The notes below the pieces were generated by a model. The model was not told the DNA's origin. It made no database searches and saw only the letters and a list, made by a program, of their open reading frames with translations. A DNA stretch of 64,000 nt, from positions 1,566,574,501 through 1,566,638,500 of the forward strand of contig CM057449.1 of assembly GCA_016271365.2 (NCBI GenBank), read 5' to 3'. Each line of letters starts with the position of its first letter. Position 1 is the first letter of the stretch. Below are positions 1 to 10,990 of this stretch, in pieces. The position numbers were made by a program, and so were the translations under genes. Source of the stretch: Neoceratodus forsteri. Lineage: Eukaryota; Chordata; Ceratodontiformes; Ceratodontidae.

Positions 1-424
1 AAGCAAAGGGAATGTCCAGAAAAATGGCAAAATCAGAGAGACTCCCTGAAAACAGAGACTTGGAAGGTATGCCATTCTTTGATAAATATTTTTTATATTC
101 AGAAGAGCAACGGAATAGTAACTGAGATTGTGTTGTGGTGTCAGGTTTTAACACCTGGCTGAACAACATTCAGAGGTGTAATTTCAACTTTTCTAATCCT
201 GTCTGTGGGGGTGGGGGTCTCGTCAAAAAATGCAGTTACTGTAGTTTACTAATTTCTGCTATTAAAGCTCTGGCATCAGTTTAAATGCATTCAGACTCTG
301 AAATTCTATACATTTATCATCCTAATTTCTAATTAAATGGGGGTATGTGGGGCAGTGAACAGCAACTAAATGTACTATGTGAACACAGAACAATCTGCTT
401 CACATTATCACATACACAAACAGA
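1..424. other. AT-rich intergenic sequence, no feature seen
   Basis: No open frame of note, inverted repeat or family signature is visible. The stretch ends where the 3' tail of the antisense CR1 fragment begins. Confidence 0.5.
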
Positions 425-1198
425 AACATAAAAACATAGAAGTTGACATCAGAAAAGGACTGCGAGGCCCACCCAGTTTGCCCATTTTACCAATTTGCTT
501 CTGCTGCCTCTACTAGGTCAGTGGCCTCCACTATGCCGCCCCCCCTCATATGTATGATTCCTGTGTGCCTATCCCATGCCCTCTTGAATCCCTCCACTGT
601 ACGTGTTCCCACTGCCTCCTGAGGCAGGGCATTCCATGCATTCACCACCCTCTCTGTAAAAAATAACTTTCTCCTGTTACCTCTTTTGCACCCCCCCCCC
701 CATTTCATGTCATGCCCTCTATTTCTATTGTACTTTTTATACTGGTAGATGCTATCCCCTTCCACCTTATTTATGCTTTTGAGATATTTGAAAGTCTCAG
801 TCATGTCCCCCTCTCCTGTATGTCTTCCAATGTGTACATATTGAGGTCCCTAAGTCTATCCCCATATGCCTTGTTGTGAAGACCCTGCATCATCTTATTT
901 GCCCTCCTCTGCACTGTTTCCACCCTGTCAATATCCATACATAGGTGCAGCTTCCAGAACTGCACACAGTACTCTAGGTAAGGCCTAACCAGCATCTTTT
1001 ACAGTGGGGATAACCACCTCCCTCCTACGGCTTGTAATACCCCTCCTTATACACCCTAACATCCCACTATCCCTCCCAACTGCTTTTGCAGTCTGTTTGA
1101 TGGATTTCAGATCATCTGACATAATGAACCCCAAATCCCTGTCCTCCCTGGTGACCAATAACTCACCCCCATAAGGTCAAGTTGATTCTCTGAATCCA
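425..1198 (-). mobile_element. CR1 LINE, 5'-truncated 3' fragment (antisense)
   Basis: Read on the minus strand, this is the C-terminal end of a CR1 RT protein and its short 3' tail. Frames at 801-995 (containing LVRPYLEYCVQFWK) and 487-804 (containing FFTERVVNAWNALPQEAV) match the same segments of the longer CR1 copies at 43-48 kb and 56.5-58 kb. Further 5' (about 996-1190) the frame continues through a DLG...RRGITSRRREVV segment, broken by shifts. The 3' end at 425-440 reads TTCTATG-like on the minus strand, the CR1 terminal signature. It stops at the target duplication of the hAT MITE. It is inactive: no catalytic RT core or endonuclease is present. Confidence 0.85.
487..995 (-). pseudogene. 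CR1 ORF2 C-terminal remnant
   Basis: Two overlapping minus-strand frames (801-995, 64 aa; 487-804, 105 aa) encode consecutive parts of the CR1 ORF2 tail downstream of the RT palm. The upstream frame has the RPYLEYCVQFW block and a VQRRANKMMQGL helix. The downstream frame has TETFKYLKSINKV followed by FFTERVVNAWNALP. One frameshift near 801 separates them. CR1 ORF2 is normally about 900-1000 aa, so this is roughly the last 15%. No function is expected. Confidence 0.8.
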
Positions 1199-1522
1199 GC
1201 CCCAGTCATACCTCTCAACCTCCTGCCTCATAAATCAGGGACAGGGCTTAAAAAAATCAGGGACAAAGGACCAAAATCAGGGACACATCTTCAAAACTAG
1301 AGATCTCCACCCAGAAAGCTGGTAGAATATGGGGCTTAGTGCAAAATGCATTTTCTAAAGAATAATAAGTCTGTAACTTTAATGCTTGACATTGTTTTGT
1401 GCTTACAGTCCCCACTGTTTAGCCACAAAAAACACAAATTTTAGGAGGGACAGAGTAAAATTTTGAGGCAAAATCAGGGACGTATCTGAAATTCAGGGAC
1501 ACTTGAGAGGTATGGCCCCAGT
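1199..1522. mobile_element. hAT-type MITE with 8-bp target duplication
   Basis: The element proper is 1207-1514 (308 bp). It starts with CATACCTCTCAA and ends with the exact reverse complement of those 12 bases. It is flanked by identical 8-bp copies of GCCCCAGT at 1199-1206 and 1515-1522. An 8-bp target duplication is characteristic of the hAT superfamily. The interior contains several short 'atcagggac' direct repeats near both ends and no open frame, so it must have been mobilised in trans. Terminal repeats and duplication are perfect, which suggests a fairly recent insertion. Confidence 0.85.
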
Positions 1523-1761
1523 GGTGATGTAACTCTGACTGTGATGTAGAAGCAGTGTCCCACATTTGCATACTATGAACTCATTCACCACCACGCCCAT
1601 TGATACAGTACCCATTGGTTGCTGATGCTGAGTCCAGTTCCACCTACTGTATTTTGAGAGGGGAGATGCTGGGACAGGTGCAAACATTTGTACAATTACT
1701 GCAATACAGGTAAAGGCATTGAACTGCTCCTCTATCGTGATACTCTATTGAATGCTTGTGC

Positions 1762-2150
1762 TTAAACTGGGAATGTGACAGAGTGTTTACAAGGGCACCC
1801 TCTCCTAAACTGAGAAGCTCACATCGTGTTTTCAAGGGGCCCCTCTTCTAAACTGAGAATGTGACAGAGTGTTCCCAAGAGATCCTTCTCCTAAACTGAG
1901 AATGTGATAGAATTTACAAGAGCACCCTCTCCTAAACTGAGAAGCTTACATCATGTTTTCAAGGGGCCCCTCTTCTAAACTGAGAATGTGACAGAGTGTT
2001 CCCAAGAGATTCTTCTCCTAAACTGAGAATGTGATAGAATTTACAAGAGCACCCTCTCCTAAACTGAGAATGTAACATAGTATTTCCAAAGGTTCCCTCA
2101 CCTCAACTGGGAACCTAAAAGGTTGAGACGTATTCACCTCTCCTCAGTTG
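1762..2150. repeat. Minisatellite, about 43-bp monomers in a 127-bp higher-order unit
   Basis: Monomers built on 'cctaaactgagaatgtgaca' repeat about nine times. Three monomer types (ending in tttacaagagcacc, gttttcaaggggcc and gttcccaagagatc) recur in order, giving a period of about 127 bp (for example 1804 and 1931). The last monomers are more diverged. No coding frame is shared between units. Confidence 0.85.
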
Positions 2151-2920
2151 AAGCTGTATCCCCTAGCCTGCTGACTCATTAGTATTCAGACTGGAATGTT
2201 TGCAAATGACACCACACCATTCCCCCAGGTATTCCAATATGTGCGTTAAAATATTTATTGCCCTAGATCACCTATTACTTCTTGCGTTTCTGCACTGCTG
2301 TCTGCAGACCATACTCGAGGGTGAGGCATACACAGTATAAATGCTGAATAGCGACATCTGCAGGCCACTGCAGTAACTTCTATATCTGAAAAATTCTGAT
2401 ATCCAAACAAAGCAGAAAACAACAACAACAACAAATAGAAATGACACTGTAAGTCCAATGCCCAGCGCCATGATGCAAAATCTTTGAAAATGGCAATGGT
2501 TACCACTGTGAAGGGCTGCATCTGCACATCATGCATTGCTCTGAGGAAGGTGGGTTTTTTCCTTGCCGAAACATCAGCACACGTTGCATGTGTGACTTTA
2601 CATGCCTCACCATAACATCAAAATAATGAAGTGCCCTGATTGAATCCCATGCTCAGACTTAAACTTTACAAAGTTAAAATAATTTAAATTTGATGCTGTT
2701 TCTGAATTTAGATATTGCTGAAATGGATTATGCAAGATGTTTGTGGAAGTTTCTTTGACATTTGGTGAATAAACAGTTTGCAATGTTGTGGGATCTGTGA
2801 TTGAATTTGGTGTGTACGTAACTGGCAGCTGTCTACATCAACAAGCGGGGTCTGGTAAGAGTTTGTTAATGAAAAGCAACCTAATATACTGTGTTACAGC
2901 AGAAAAAACAAAATGCTTGA
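2151..2920. other. Intergenic sequence without recognised feature
   Basis: Short frames on the minus strand at 2255-2536 are hydrophobic chance frames. No terminal repeats or family motif were found. Confidence 0.4.
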
Positions 2921-3060
2921 TTCTTTACACAGTCACTCTTTACACATTCATTAAACATTCACTCTTCACACATTCAGCACACATTCACTCTACATATTCA
3001 CTCTTCACACATTCACTCTACATATTCATACTTCATACATTCACTCTTCGCACATTCAGG
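2921..3060. repeat. Short tandem repeat, (acattcactcttc)-like
   Basis: About ten imperfect copies of a 13-16-bp unit resembling 'cacattcactcttca', alternating with 'catattcactcta'. Confidence 0.8.
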
Positions 3061-3344
3061 TTTTTTTTAATGTTGACCCCCAAATTTTTAAGATAGTCAT
3101 TTGTGACTGCCCTTATAAACATGACATGTAGTACTTATAGTATATTGGCCAAAATGTCATTTTGCACCATAATTGCAAAAGGCCATCTCATCCAGGATTT
3201 CAAAAATGACACCTGTCTCGTTTATGAGGTGGTGTGGAAAATTGGGTATGTTGAAAGTTTGGAGTGAAAATATTGAAAATTACGAGTAAATGTTGAAGTA
3301 CTGCAAGGTAATCTGGACATTTTTCCATATTTGTACACCAAACT

Positions 3345-3545
3345 TTTTTTTTTTTTTACCAATTATTTTACCAGGTGAGACACGCTAGGCTGAAAGCTTG
3401 TTTGCAGGTGCAACCTGGGAACACAAGGAAGTTAAGTGACTTGCTCAGGGTCACACAATATGCACCTAGGGGGCTGTGAGATTCAAACCCAGGTCTCCAG
3501 ATTTGCAGCTCAGAGCCTTAATCCACTGCACCATACTGCCTCCTT
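3345..3545 (-). mobile_element. tRNA-derived CORE-SINE (MIR-like), antisense
   Basis: On the minus strand it begins GGAGGCAGTATGGTGCAG (A-box region), has a B-box-like GGGTTTGAATCTC and a MIR-type core (TGTGTGACCCTGAGCAAGTC, then ACTTAAC), and ends in an A-run (the T-run at 3346-3358). About 200 bp, apparently full length. It is inserted in the dispersed repeat 3100-4410. No clear target duplication was found. Confidence 0.8.
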
Positions 3546-4145
3546 TCAGCATAGCCTTCTTATTGCCCCACCTAATGAATCCCATAGGTGGAAGTTTTAA
3601 AATCCTCGCCAAAATGTGATTCCACACCACTGAAACACCATTTGGTGCAACAGGTACAAAAACACATTTTGGCCAGGATTTGAAAAATGACAGCTGTCAC
3701 ATTGATGAGGTGGTGTGAAACAATGGCTATGTTGGAAATTTGGGGTCAAAATATTTAAAATTACCAAAGTTATGAGTGACCATAGCAACATTTAAATGTG
3801 CACTCATAACTTTGTCATTTTTACAAATTTTGACCCTACATTTTCAACATGCAGCCCATGATGCTTTGCATTGTGGGGGCATGTGTTATTTTGTATTTTC
3901 AACATAGCCTTCTTATGACCCTATCTCATGAACAAGGGCAGTGAAAATTTTCAAATCCCACCTGAAAGGTGATTTCACAACACAACAACAAAATTACCTT
4001 TCAGGCCTGATTTGTATAATTCCACCACCATTGGTCAAAAGGTAGGATTCCAAAAAAGCCAGTTTGAAAATTTGGGACCAAAATCTGCAAAAATTACAAA
4101 GTTATGCATCACAGTTCAAAACCCTATGGAAGTACATTGAACTGC

Positions 4146-4244
4146 ACTTACCTTATTTTCTCATATTGCAGTCTGCAGTTCCAGCAGCAAGACGTGTCTT
4201 GGATCAGAGAGTGGATCTTTGTTGTGGGACCTGTTCAGGTGAGT
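4146..4244. promoter_or_regulatory. Opposed splice-donor-like sites around a 67-bp exon-like block
   Basis: On the plus strand, a pyrimidine-rich tract ends in an AG at 4170-4171. It is followed 67 bp later by CAG|GTGAGT, with the GT at 4239-4240. On the minus strand, TAAG|GTAAGT (GTAAGT is the complement of 4146-4151) faces the other way. The same three sites are present in the second copy near 42050-42147. This looks like a splice-competent block, but transcription is not demonstrated. Confidence 0.35.
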
Positions 4245-4407
4245 GAGGGTATGTGTGGTGTGTAGAGTGCGTGTGTGGGGTGGTAAGTGCTGAGTAGGAA
4301 GCTGGGATGTGGGGGGGTCAGACGGCGAGGGATCATTTTCTGTTTTGCAGATTAAAAAAAAATGAGGGATGGTTTTCTTTATTTCAGCTGACATTGGGAA
4401 AATTAAT

Positions 4408-5170
4408 ATGGGGATGGTGATTGGAGGGTGGAGGTACCACTAGACACCAGGGAAGCAATACTACACAATGGGGATGGTGATCAGAGGGTGGGAGGTGCCA
4501 CTAGACACCAAGAAAACAGCAGTACATTATGGGGACAGCAATCAGAGGGTGTGTGGGGGGTGTCACTAAACACCAGGGAGATATTACATAGCGAGGACAG
4601 TGGTTGGAGGGTGAGGGTGCCACTAGACACCAGGGAAACAATGGAAGATAAATGGGATGGCAATTGGAGGGTGGGATGCCACTAGATACCAGGGAAACAG
4701 TTTTACATAATGGGGACAGCAACCGGAGGGTAGGGAAGGACAAGGGGCACTACTACACACCAGGAAAACAGTAGTAAATAAAGAGCAGCAATCGGGGGTA
4801 CTACTAGACACCAGGAAACAGTACTAGATAGAGGACAGGAATCAGAGGTTGGGGTGCCACTAGGTACCAGGGAAACAGTACTAGATAAAGGGACAGGAAT
4901 CAGAGGGTGCCACTAGACACCAGGAAATATTACTAGATAAAGGGACAGCAATGGAGGTGCCACCAGACACCAGGGAAACAGTATTAGATGATAAGGATGG
5001 TGATTTGATGGTGGGGGGGTGCCACTAAACACCAGGGAAACAGTACTACATTATGGGGACAGCAGTTGGAGGGTGGGGGATGCCACTAGACACCAGGGAA
5101 ACATTGTTAAATAATGGGGAGAGCAATTGGAGGGTGGTGGGTGCCACTAGACACCAGGGAAACATCAATA
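4408..5170. repeat. Minisatellite, about 60-65-bp unit, about 12 copies
   Basis: The unit reads approximately 'ggggacagcaatcggagggt', then 'gtgccactagacaccaggga', then 'aacagtactacataat', and recurs with small length changes and substitutions across the block. All long minus-strand frames here (rich in SLVSSGTP) are translations of the repeat. It lies directly after the 3' block of the dispersed repeat. Confidence 0.9.
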
Positions 5171-5439
5171 CATATATTAGGGGAGGAAAACAAGTGCAAA
5201 CTCTGAGCCTGGAAGTGAACAAGAAGTAAGCATGGAGCAGGAAAATGGTATGTGGTGGGGAGGGAGGAACAGCACTGTAGTAAATAGAGAGGACCACATG
5301 TGCTTCTACTCCACTGTGGAAGGACACAGTCGAGGTATCTTCTCACATGTTTCCAGAGTCCCTCTCACTACTATGTAATAGCAATACATTGCATAGCTGT
5401 GCTATGCAGCCATAAAAATGTGGTGGGGAAGTCCTTACG

Positions 5440-5860
5440 GAAGAGACCTTCATTTGGACCTGAAGATTTTATCCAGCTACAGGCCTGTTGAAAACCTCCC
5501 ATTCAAAGGGAAGGTTATTGGGAAGGTGGATGAGTTGCAGTTGGAGACTCATCTGTTTAAATCAGGTGTCAAACCTCAACACAGCACAGAGACCACCTTA
5601 GTGAAAGAGTTGAATAACCTCTTCCTGGTGAAGGGACGAGGGAAATATTAATTTCTTATTCTTGACTTTTACTCAGCATTTGACACAATGGATCCTAGGG
5701 TGTTGATGGATTCCCTTAGGTACTATGGAGGTCTCTGAGGTTTCATGTTTATTGGTTCCAGTTCTTCCTTTCTGACAGATGTCAGTGAGTAACACAGGGG
5801 GGCCTTTTCCTCCAGGGTCTCATCTGTTCCCTGTGGTGTACCTCAAGGCTCAATTCTGTC
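5440..5860 (+). pseudogene. L2-type LINE RT fragment (decayed)
   Basis: Conceptual translation with frameshifts gives the L2-type RT order: SSYRPVENLPFKGKVIGKV (5480-5540), a TETTLVKELNNLFLV block, then LDFYSAFDTMDPRVL (5660-5720; palm motif A with the first catalytic Asp), then a serum-like GVPQGS equivalent near 5830 (CTSRLNSV after a shift). Frames 5418-5651 and 5779-6045 each cover part of it. The same family reappears at 9820-10990. No full frame remains. Confidence 0.6.
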
Positions 5861-6502
5861 AGCTAGAGAGTGAGAGGATTGCATGTATGCTGGACTGCTC
5901 TCCTCTCCCAGGAATGGGAGGTTTGTTGGCTTGGCCCTTGACTGTGTCTAGTTGGAGGCATGGTTGTCATTTAGGCGTGAGCAGCATGAAGGGACGGGCT
6001 GCAGTTAGACATGGTGCATGTGTGCCTCAACACAGAACACATTAGCATCCATGCTGTGGCAGGGGAGGGGACCCAGGAACAAAAGTGGAAAACAGCTACT
6101 TAGGGATACATGAAGATCTGCCCACTAGCTCTGTCCCTGCACTGTCACCCAAGGTGCCTGGGCTCTGCTCTGGATGTGTGTATCTGGAGGGGTGGGGACA
6201 GCCCTCAATTTACCATCCCCACCACTTTTAACTGTTACCATAAGCTGGCACTCTGCATTGTCTGATTTCTGATTTTATATACACCACAACCACATCACTT
6301 TCCATTCATTTCCCTTCTTTGTTTATTTCTGTGCAGAAGGGTATCCCAGCCTTGTTGCCAATGTAATGCCAATGTAATGCCCTCTTCCAAGATCATGGTG
6401 GGACATCTTTAAACTGAATTACAGGTCTTAAAGAGTACATGGTATTGATCTTTGCATCTCTGGTCCTATAGGCAGTAAGGTAAATTTCCTTTAGCCAAAC
6501 TG
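5861..6502. other. Intergenic, possible further LINE decay
   Basis: The first 100-150 bp may be the continuation of the L2-type fragment. The rest shows no recognisable motif. Confidence 0.3.
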
Positions 6503-6766
6503 TTAAAGCAGCAGTGCAAGATAAAAAAAATCTGTGCTTTTTCAATAGTTTATTCCCTGTGCTCTGTTGAGCATGTATCTCGTAATTTTTCTCGTCGGCA
6601 TTGTACTATCCTCCCATAATTTGCTCTGTTTTCCTTTGTTTTTCTTTACATTTCTGCCATTCGCCACGCTGAAAGCAACAGTACTAGACAGCAGCTGCCA
6701 TATTTGCTGTAGCACTACAAAACTGGAGACTGATCACTTCCTGATTAAGTAGTACTGCTGCTTTAA
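6503..6766. mobile_element. TTAA-target MITE (T2/Kolobok-like)
   Basis: TTAA at 6503-6506 and 6763-6766 flank inverted ends beginning AGCAGCAGT (6507 onward, and its complement ending at 6762). The element is 256 bp with no coding frame. A TTAA duplication with ends reading TTAAAG fits the T2/Kolobok group known from frogs. piggyBac also uses TTAA, so the superfamily is inferred. Confidence 0.65.
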
Positions 6767-8202
6767 ACTGACTCTTTTGTCTTTTGCATGTTGCTGTCTC
6801 AGCTAGTTAACTGTAACCACCAAATGTCCCTCAACATTACCCGATTACTGCTTCTGTATTCACTACCCCCCACCCGAACACATGGAGGCATGCAGGGAAC
6901 ACATTTTGCACCTAATATGTTTAGCTAGATGTTCCTTTTTAAGCACTAGTAGTTGCAGTTTCATTCTGCCCTGTGTCTGCAGCACTATGTGTGGATACAC
7001 CGAGAGGCATTATCCTTCCAAGAGCATTTCACCCTTAAGTCAAGCCACCTGCGTGAGCTGAATGCCCTGACAGACAGAGCAGCAATGATCAAAGTCATTT
7101 GAGTGACACCATCCTAATTTTTAGCCTGAACAGGAATCTTGAAGGCTCACAGTACTGTGACCCATGATAATAGAGATAATAGAGCCAGCTCCTGTGGGGA
7201 AAAAATGTTAAGCTCAGCAGTTTGTTGAACTAAAATGAGGAGATAAGCACCCAACACAAAAATTTTGCTTTTGAGCATTTTAAATCCCTGTGGAGCTGGA
7301 GATGACCACACACACACGGAAGTGAGGGGAGGTTGAATGTGCTAGGGGAACCTGTGTGGCATTTTACTTAACCTTCATTGTAACCATGCCATGACCCCCA
7401 TCTCCCTAACTATAAATGTAGGATGCCTGTCATTTGGGTAATAATAGAAACAGAGTTGCACTTATAGTAGATGAACCCTGGCCACTTCAGCCTATATTAA
7501 ACAGACAAAGCACCTTTCAGGAAAACTGGAAAAATCAATGTTAATTTAACAGTGAGAATGCACAGTCACAGAAAGGTGTCATAGTGCAGCAGTTCATTAA
7601 CAGATAACAGTTGTAAACATGACAAGGGCATTTGCTCCATTTAGCCTCAAACGCAACTCTATCCCCAAACTTTGAGAGCCCAGCTCAGTCACATTTTAGA
7701 AAAGACATGTCCAATATTGTCTAATTAGCACCCAGCATGTTTACGACCGAAATGGTATGAACAGAATCCGATGATTGAGTTATTAGCATCACACTCTGCT
7801 GTGAACCCAAAAACATGTAGTCTCAACCAAACAAATATCAGTGGCACTTTTCTTAAGGGCTTCCTTGAATTAATATTGAGTCATGATGAATCCCACTGAC
7901 TTTGTACATACCAGCTTCAGTCTAGTATCTTGGTGTTTTGAACTTGGAGAAGTAATTGATTGGTTCAACACCCTCTACTCTCAGAGGCTAAAGACTTATT
8001 ACTGATCCCGAAGTGGTCATCTGGCTAATTTGGAGGTATCTGTCCAAATGGCCAGTGGAGGCCATGGCAGGATGGTTGGTTGGCTAATGGGGTACTGAGT
8101 CAGGCTGCTTTCCTATGTGCTGGCCCCACTAAGATCAATGCCTGCTCCAGGTCCCCTGTTGCCAGACCTTGGCAGTACTGCTGATAGAAACCAGATGGAG
8201 GC
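6767..8202. other. Intergenic sequence without recognised feature
   Basis: AT-rich unique-looking sequence. No long frame, terminal repeats or SINE signature were recognised. Confidence 0.35.
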
Positions 8203-8223
8203 CTCTCTCTCTCTCTCTCTCTC
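8203..8223. repeat. (TC)n microsatellite
   Basis: About ten uninterrupted CT dinucleotides, immediately 5' of the LINE fragment. Confidence 0.95.
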
Positions 8224-8254
8224 TGTATGGATGGCTATGTCTAAATGTGGCTGT

Positions 8255-9384
8255 AGTTGTCTTAGGACTCCTCCCTACAAAACAAGCTTCTGCTTGACTT
8301 CCAAAGATTACACTCCTGGTTTGCATCTAAAGGTCTCAATTTTAATACTAAAAAAAAAAAAAAGGCTATAGTCTTCTCCAGCTCCTTGAAACCGCTTGAT
8401 TTTGAATTCTACCTTCATGACAATGACGGCAACCTGACTGAGAGAATTTTTGAATTTAAATACCTTGACCTGCTCCTCAACTACCACCTTAATTTTGAAT
8501 TGCAGATCAACTTGAAAATTAAGAAAGCCCACCAAGGGCTTGGCATGCTCTACAGGGTGAAAACGTTCCTAACCACAGAGTCCAAGACACTCCTAGCCAG
8601 CAGCTTCCTGCTCCCATTATTTGACTATGGAGTTCTAGCCTATTTCCCTCCTCTTTCCCAGAAAAATGTTAACAGGCTCTGGAGCACCTATCACAACATT
8701 ATCCGCTTTGCCTCTGGCCTCCCCAGACTTACTCACCACTGTGACCTTTACAGACTCTCGAACTGATACTCCCTTGAGGACCGACTCAATAGCAAAATTG
8801 TCACTTTCTTTCACAAACTTTCCCTGAGACTCCTGCCTGATAGCATCAGATCCCTCTTCCCTAAGTTGGCCCCCCCAGGACCACAAGATATTCCTCCTTC
8901 CCCTCCTTCACCGTACCCTTCTGCCGCACCTCCCAAGGCAAAAAAACACCCTCTCCTTTAAAGGCACCAAGCCTTTCAACAATCTTTCCCTGCTCTCATC
9001 CAATGTCTCTCTACCTCCTCCTTTAAGTATAACTTAAGGAAACACCTATCCCTCAACTCCACATGCAAGTGTCCCCAGCTCTGATTGTCCCTGCTTTAGA
9101 GCTTCTACATCTCTCCTGCTTATACTTGTCACTCAATAGCACCTTATCCAACCTAAGCACTTGCCTTTACTCTTGTCCATTGTATTTTTATGGTTTAGAT
9201 TCTGTAGGAGTATTTGTATTTATATTTGCACAAGTCTTTAATACCAATTGCTTTATGTTGACTTTACTTTGTATTTTTACTTCTTTCTTTTGTCCAAAAC
9301 TGGACGCTTGTGAAAATGGGCAATTTTTGCTCATGCCTTCCAGTAAAATACATAAACTGAAACTGAACTGAACTGAACTGAGGA
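8255..9384 (+). mobile_element. CR1/L2-lineage LINE, 3' part with (AACTG)n tail
   Basis: It starts within the RT thumb-connecting region (LHSWFASKGLNFNTKK in conceptual translation) and runs to a 3' end made of repeated 'aactg' units at about 9355-9380. The main frame 8386-8766 carries FEFKYLDLLL (the KYLGV-like block) and a C-terminal GLPRLTHHCDLYRLS block. That block corresponds to PRLTHTCSLYSTAN in the LINE at 14.5 kb and APLLTHHCSLYQS in the one at 37.2 kb. The ORF ends early by stop, and the remaining C-terminal residues and 3' UTR follow. The catalytic RT core is missing. Confidence 0.75.
8386..8766 (+). pseudogene. LINE ORF2 C-terminal remnant
   Basis: 126-aa frame with the LINE C-terminal order: a KYLDLLLNYHLNF block (residues about 26-38), a helical segment GLGMLYRVKTFL, an FDYGVLAYFP block, and a C-terminal PRLTHHCDLYRLS motif. 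A TGA directly after it truncates the protein, while homology continues downstream in the same region. Non-functional. Confidence 0.7.
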
Positions 9385-9819
9385 CTCACTTTTCCTGAGA
9401 GACTTTCTCCTCTCCCCGGCACCAGGAGTCCTGGACTCTTAAATACTTTGCTCCCCCTTTTCTGTCCTGTGGGTGAACATAGTTTGATGCCTATTCTAAA
9501 GGTAGCTCAATATGTCAAGGTGTGCAACATTATGAATAAAAAAATTTTCAATGTAGCTAACAGAAACAGTGTCATTACAATGACTTTTCCACAGTTTCCT
9601 ACCTAATACTAAATCTTGGACCAGCTGTGTGGCGTCTTTGTTGAGTGGCTTCAGAGTGGGTGGATGAATGCCTGGACTTTGGAATGGTTATGATGTCCTA
9701 GAGTGGATGAGCACAGTTTTTTTTATTTTTGTTTTGTTTTACCCAGGATAAGCTTGTTCTCAGGGCAAAGGAGGGGGAGAGTAGATAGGTCTAATTTTCT
9801 GGGGATCTCTCATCAGCGT
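9385..9819. other. Spacer between two LINE fragments
   Basis: No distinct feature. The last 100 bp may belong to the L2-type element that becomes recognisable from about 9800. Confidence 0.3.
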
Positions 9820-10990
9820 TTGACACCATGGACCATGGGTTGTTTCTGGATTGGCTCAGGGAGTATGAAGGACTCACTGGCAAAGTCATCTGCTGGCTTG
9901 AGTCCTAACTCACTGGCAGGATGCAAAGAGTAGTGTTGGGATATTTTTCCTTGCTCCCAATGGCCCTGCCTTGTGGGATAGTCCAGGGCTCAGTCCTGTC
10001 ATCCATGTTGTTCGCAGTGTACATTCTGCCCCTGGGAGGGATCATTAGGTGTTATGGAGTTGGGTTTCATTGCTATGCAGATTGTACCTAGGTTGCCTGA
10101 TGTGGTCAATATGTTTAAGAAGTGCCTGGAAGAGATCCAAGACTGGACATCATCAAGCTGGCTGAGACTCAGCCCTGATAAAAACAGATGTACTGGTGAT
10201 TGAACGGGATCACAGAGGGGATTCGCATCTGCAGAGAGAGAGAGAGAGAGAGAGAAAGAGGCAGAGATTGGTTTCAGCTTGGCTCTTCTGGGCTTTTTGC
10301 TGCTACTAAGGTGAGAAATCTGGGAGTCATTTTAGATGGGAAGCTAACTTTTGAGGCTCAGGAGTCATAAGTCATCTGGAATGGTTTTTACCATCTAAGA
10401 AACACTTCTGGATTAACTCCTTATCCTCCCCAATGACCTGGCCACACTGGTGCACATATTTGTGACCTTGAGGCATGACTAATGTAATGCTCTGTACCTT
10501 TGGGTCAGTGGATATGCTCAGTAGTGCCTGTAGCTAGTGCAGAAGGCAGGTACTAGGTTGCTGACTGGCCTTTCAAGGTCTAGCTGTGTCTCCTTCAGTG
10601 CTGTGTGAACTGCATTGGCTGTCGGTTAAATGATATATCTCCCCTAAAGTTGTATTACTATCTTATAAGGCCCTACTTGGGCTGAACCTGGGCTACCTGT
10701 TGAATTTCCTCCATCCTTATAAGACTTCATACCTTCCCTGCTCAGATGAGGAGGGCCTCCTGGCTATTCCCAGGACTAGGTTAAAAATCATAGGGAACCG
10801 GACCATCAAGGTGGTGGTGGTCCAGTCCTTTGGAACTCTCTTCCAAGGGTCTTTTCAGCAGGCTTATGAGGAATGAGGGTCCTCATGGTTAGCTGTCCCA
10901 GTAATGTACTGATTTTTAGCTTAAAGTAGTGTAACCCCTTCCTAAAAGGGGTCTTACCTCTGGCTCTCTCTGGAGCACAGTTGTTGCCTT
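9800..10990 (+). pseudogene. L2-type LINE ORF2 remnant
   Basis: A 5'-truncated L2-type LINE readable only with many frameshifts. In order: FDTMDHGLFLDWLREYEG (palm motif A), [19 protein letters not shown], a degenerate [25 protein letters not shown] in place of the YADD box (10070-10090), NLGVILDGKLTFEA-like sequence near 10310-10350, and VTLRHDXCNALYLWVSGYA (10470-10520). The C-terminal KALLGLNLGYLLNFL-like block follows at 10660-10710. The second Asp of the YADD box is lost. An (AG)n run interrupts it at 10232-10254. Confidence 0.7.
10232..10254. repeat. (AG)n microsatellite
   Basis: Eleven AG dinucleotides inside the L2-type remnant. Confidence 0.95.

Larger units (their letters stand above)
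3100..4410 (+). repeat. Dispersed repeat with internal inverted repeats and splice-like sites (copy 1)
   Basis: This segment is homologous, in the same orientation, to about 41480-42355. Shared blocks include the imperfect palindrome with 'caaagttatgagtg' on one arm and 'cactcataactttg' on the other (3745-3840), repeated 'cccacctcatgaacaagggcag' stretches, and a 3' block at 4140-4260. The 3' block keeps 'gcacttacctta', a 'ttctcatattgcag' tract, and 'ttcaggtgagtgagg' about 67 bp further on. A MIR-like SINE (3345-3545) is inserted in it. No transposase frame is visible; it may be a non-autonomous foldback element of unknown superfamily. Confidence 0.65.

Noticed and set aside
4161..5327. Several minus-strand ORFs rich in SLVSSGTP
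   Set aside because: These are translations of the 60-65-bp minisatellite.
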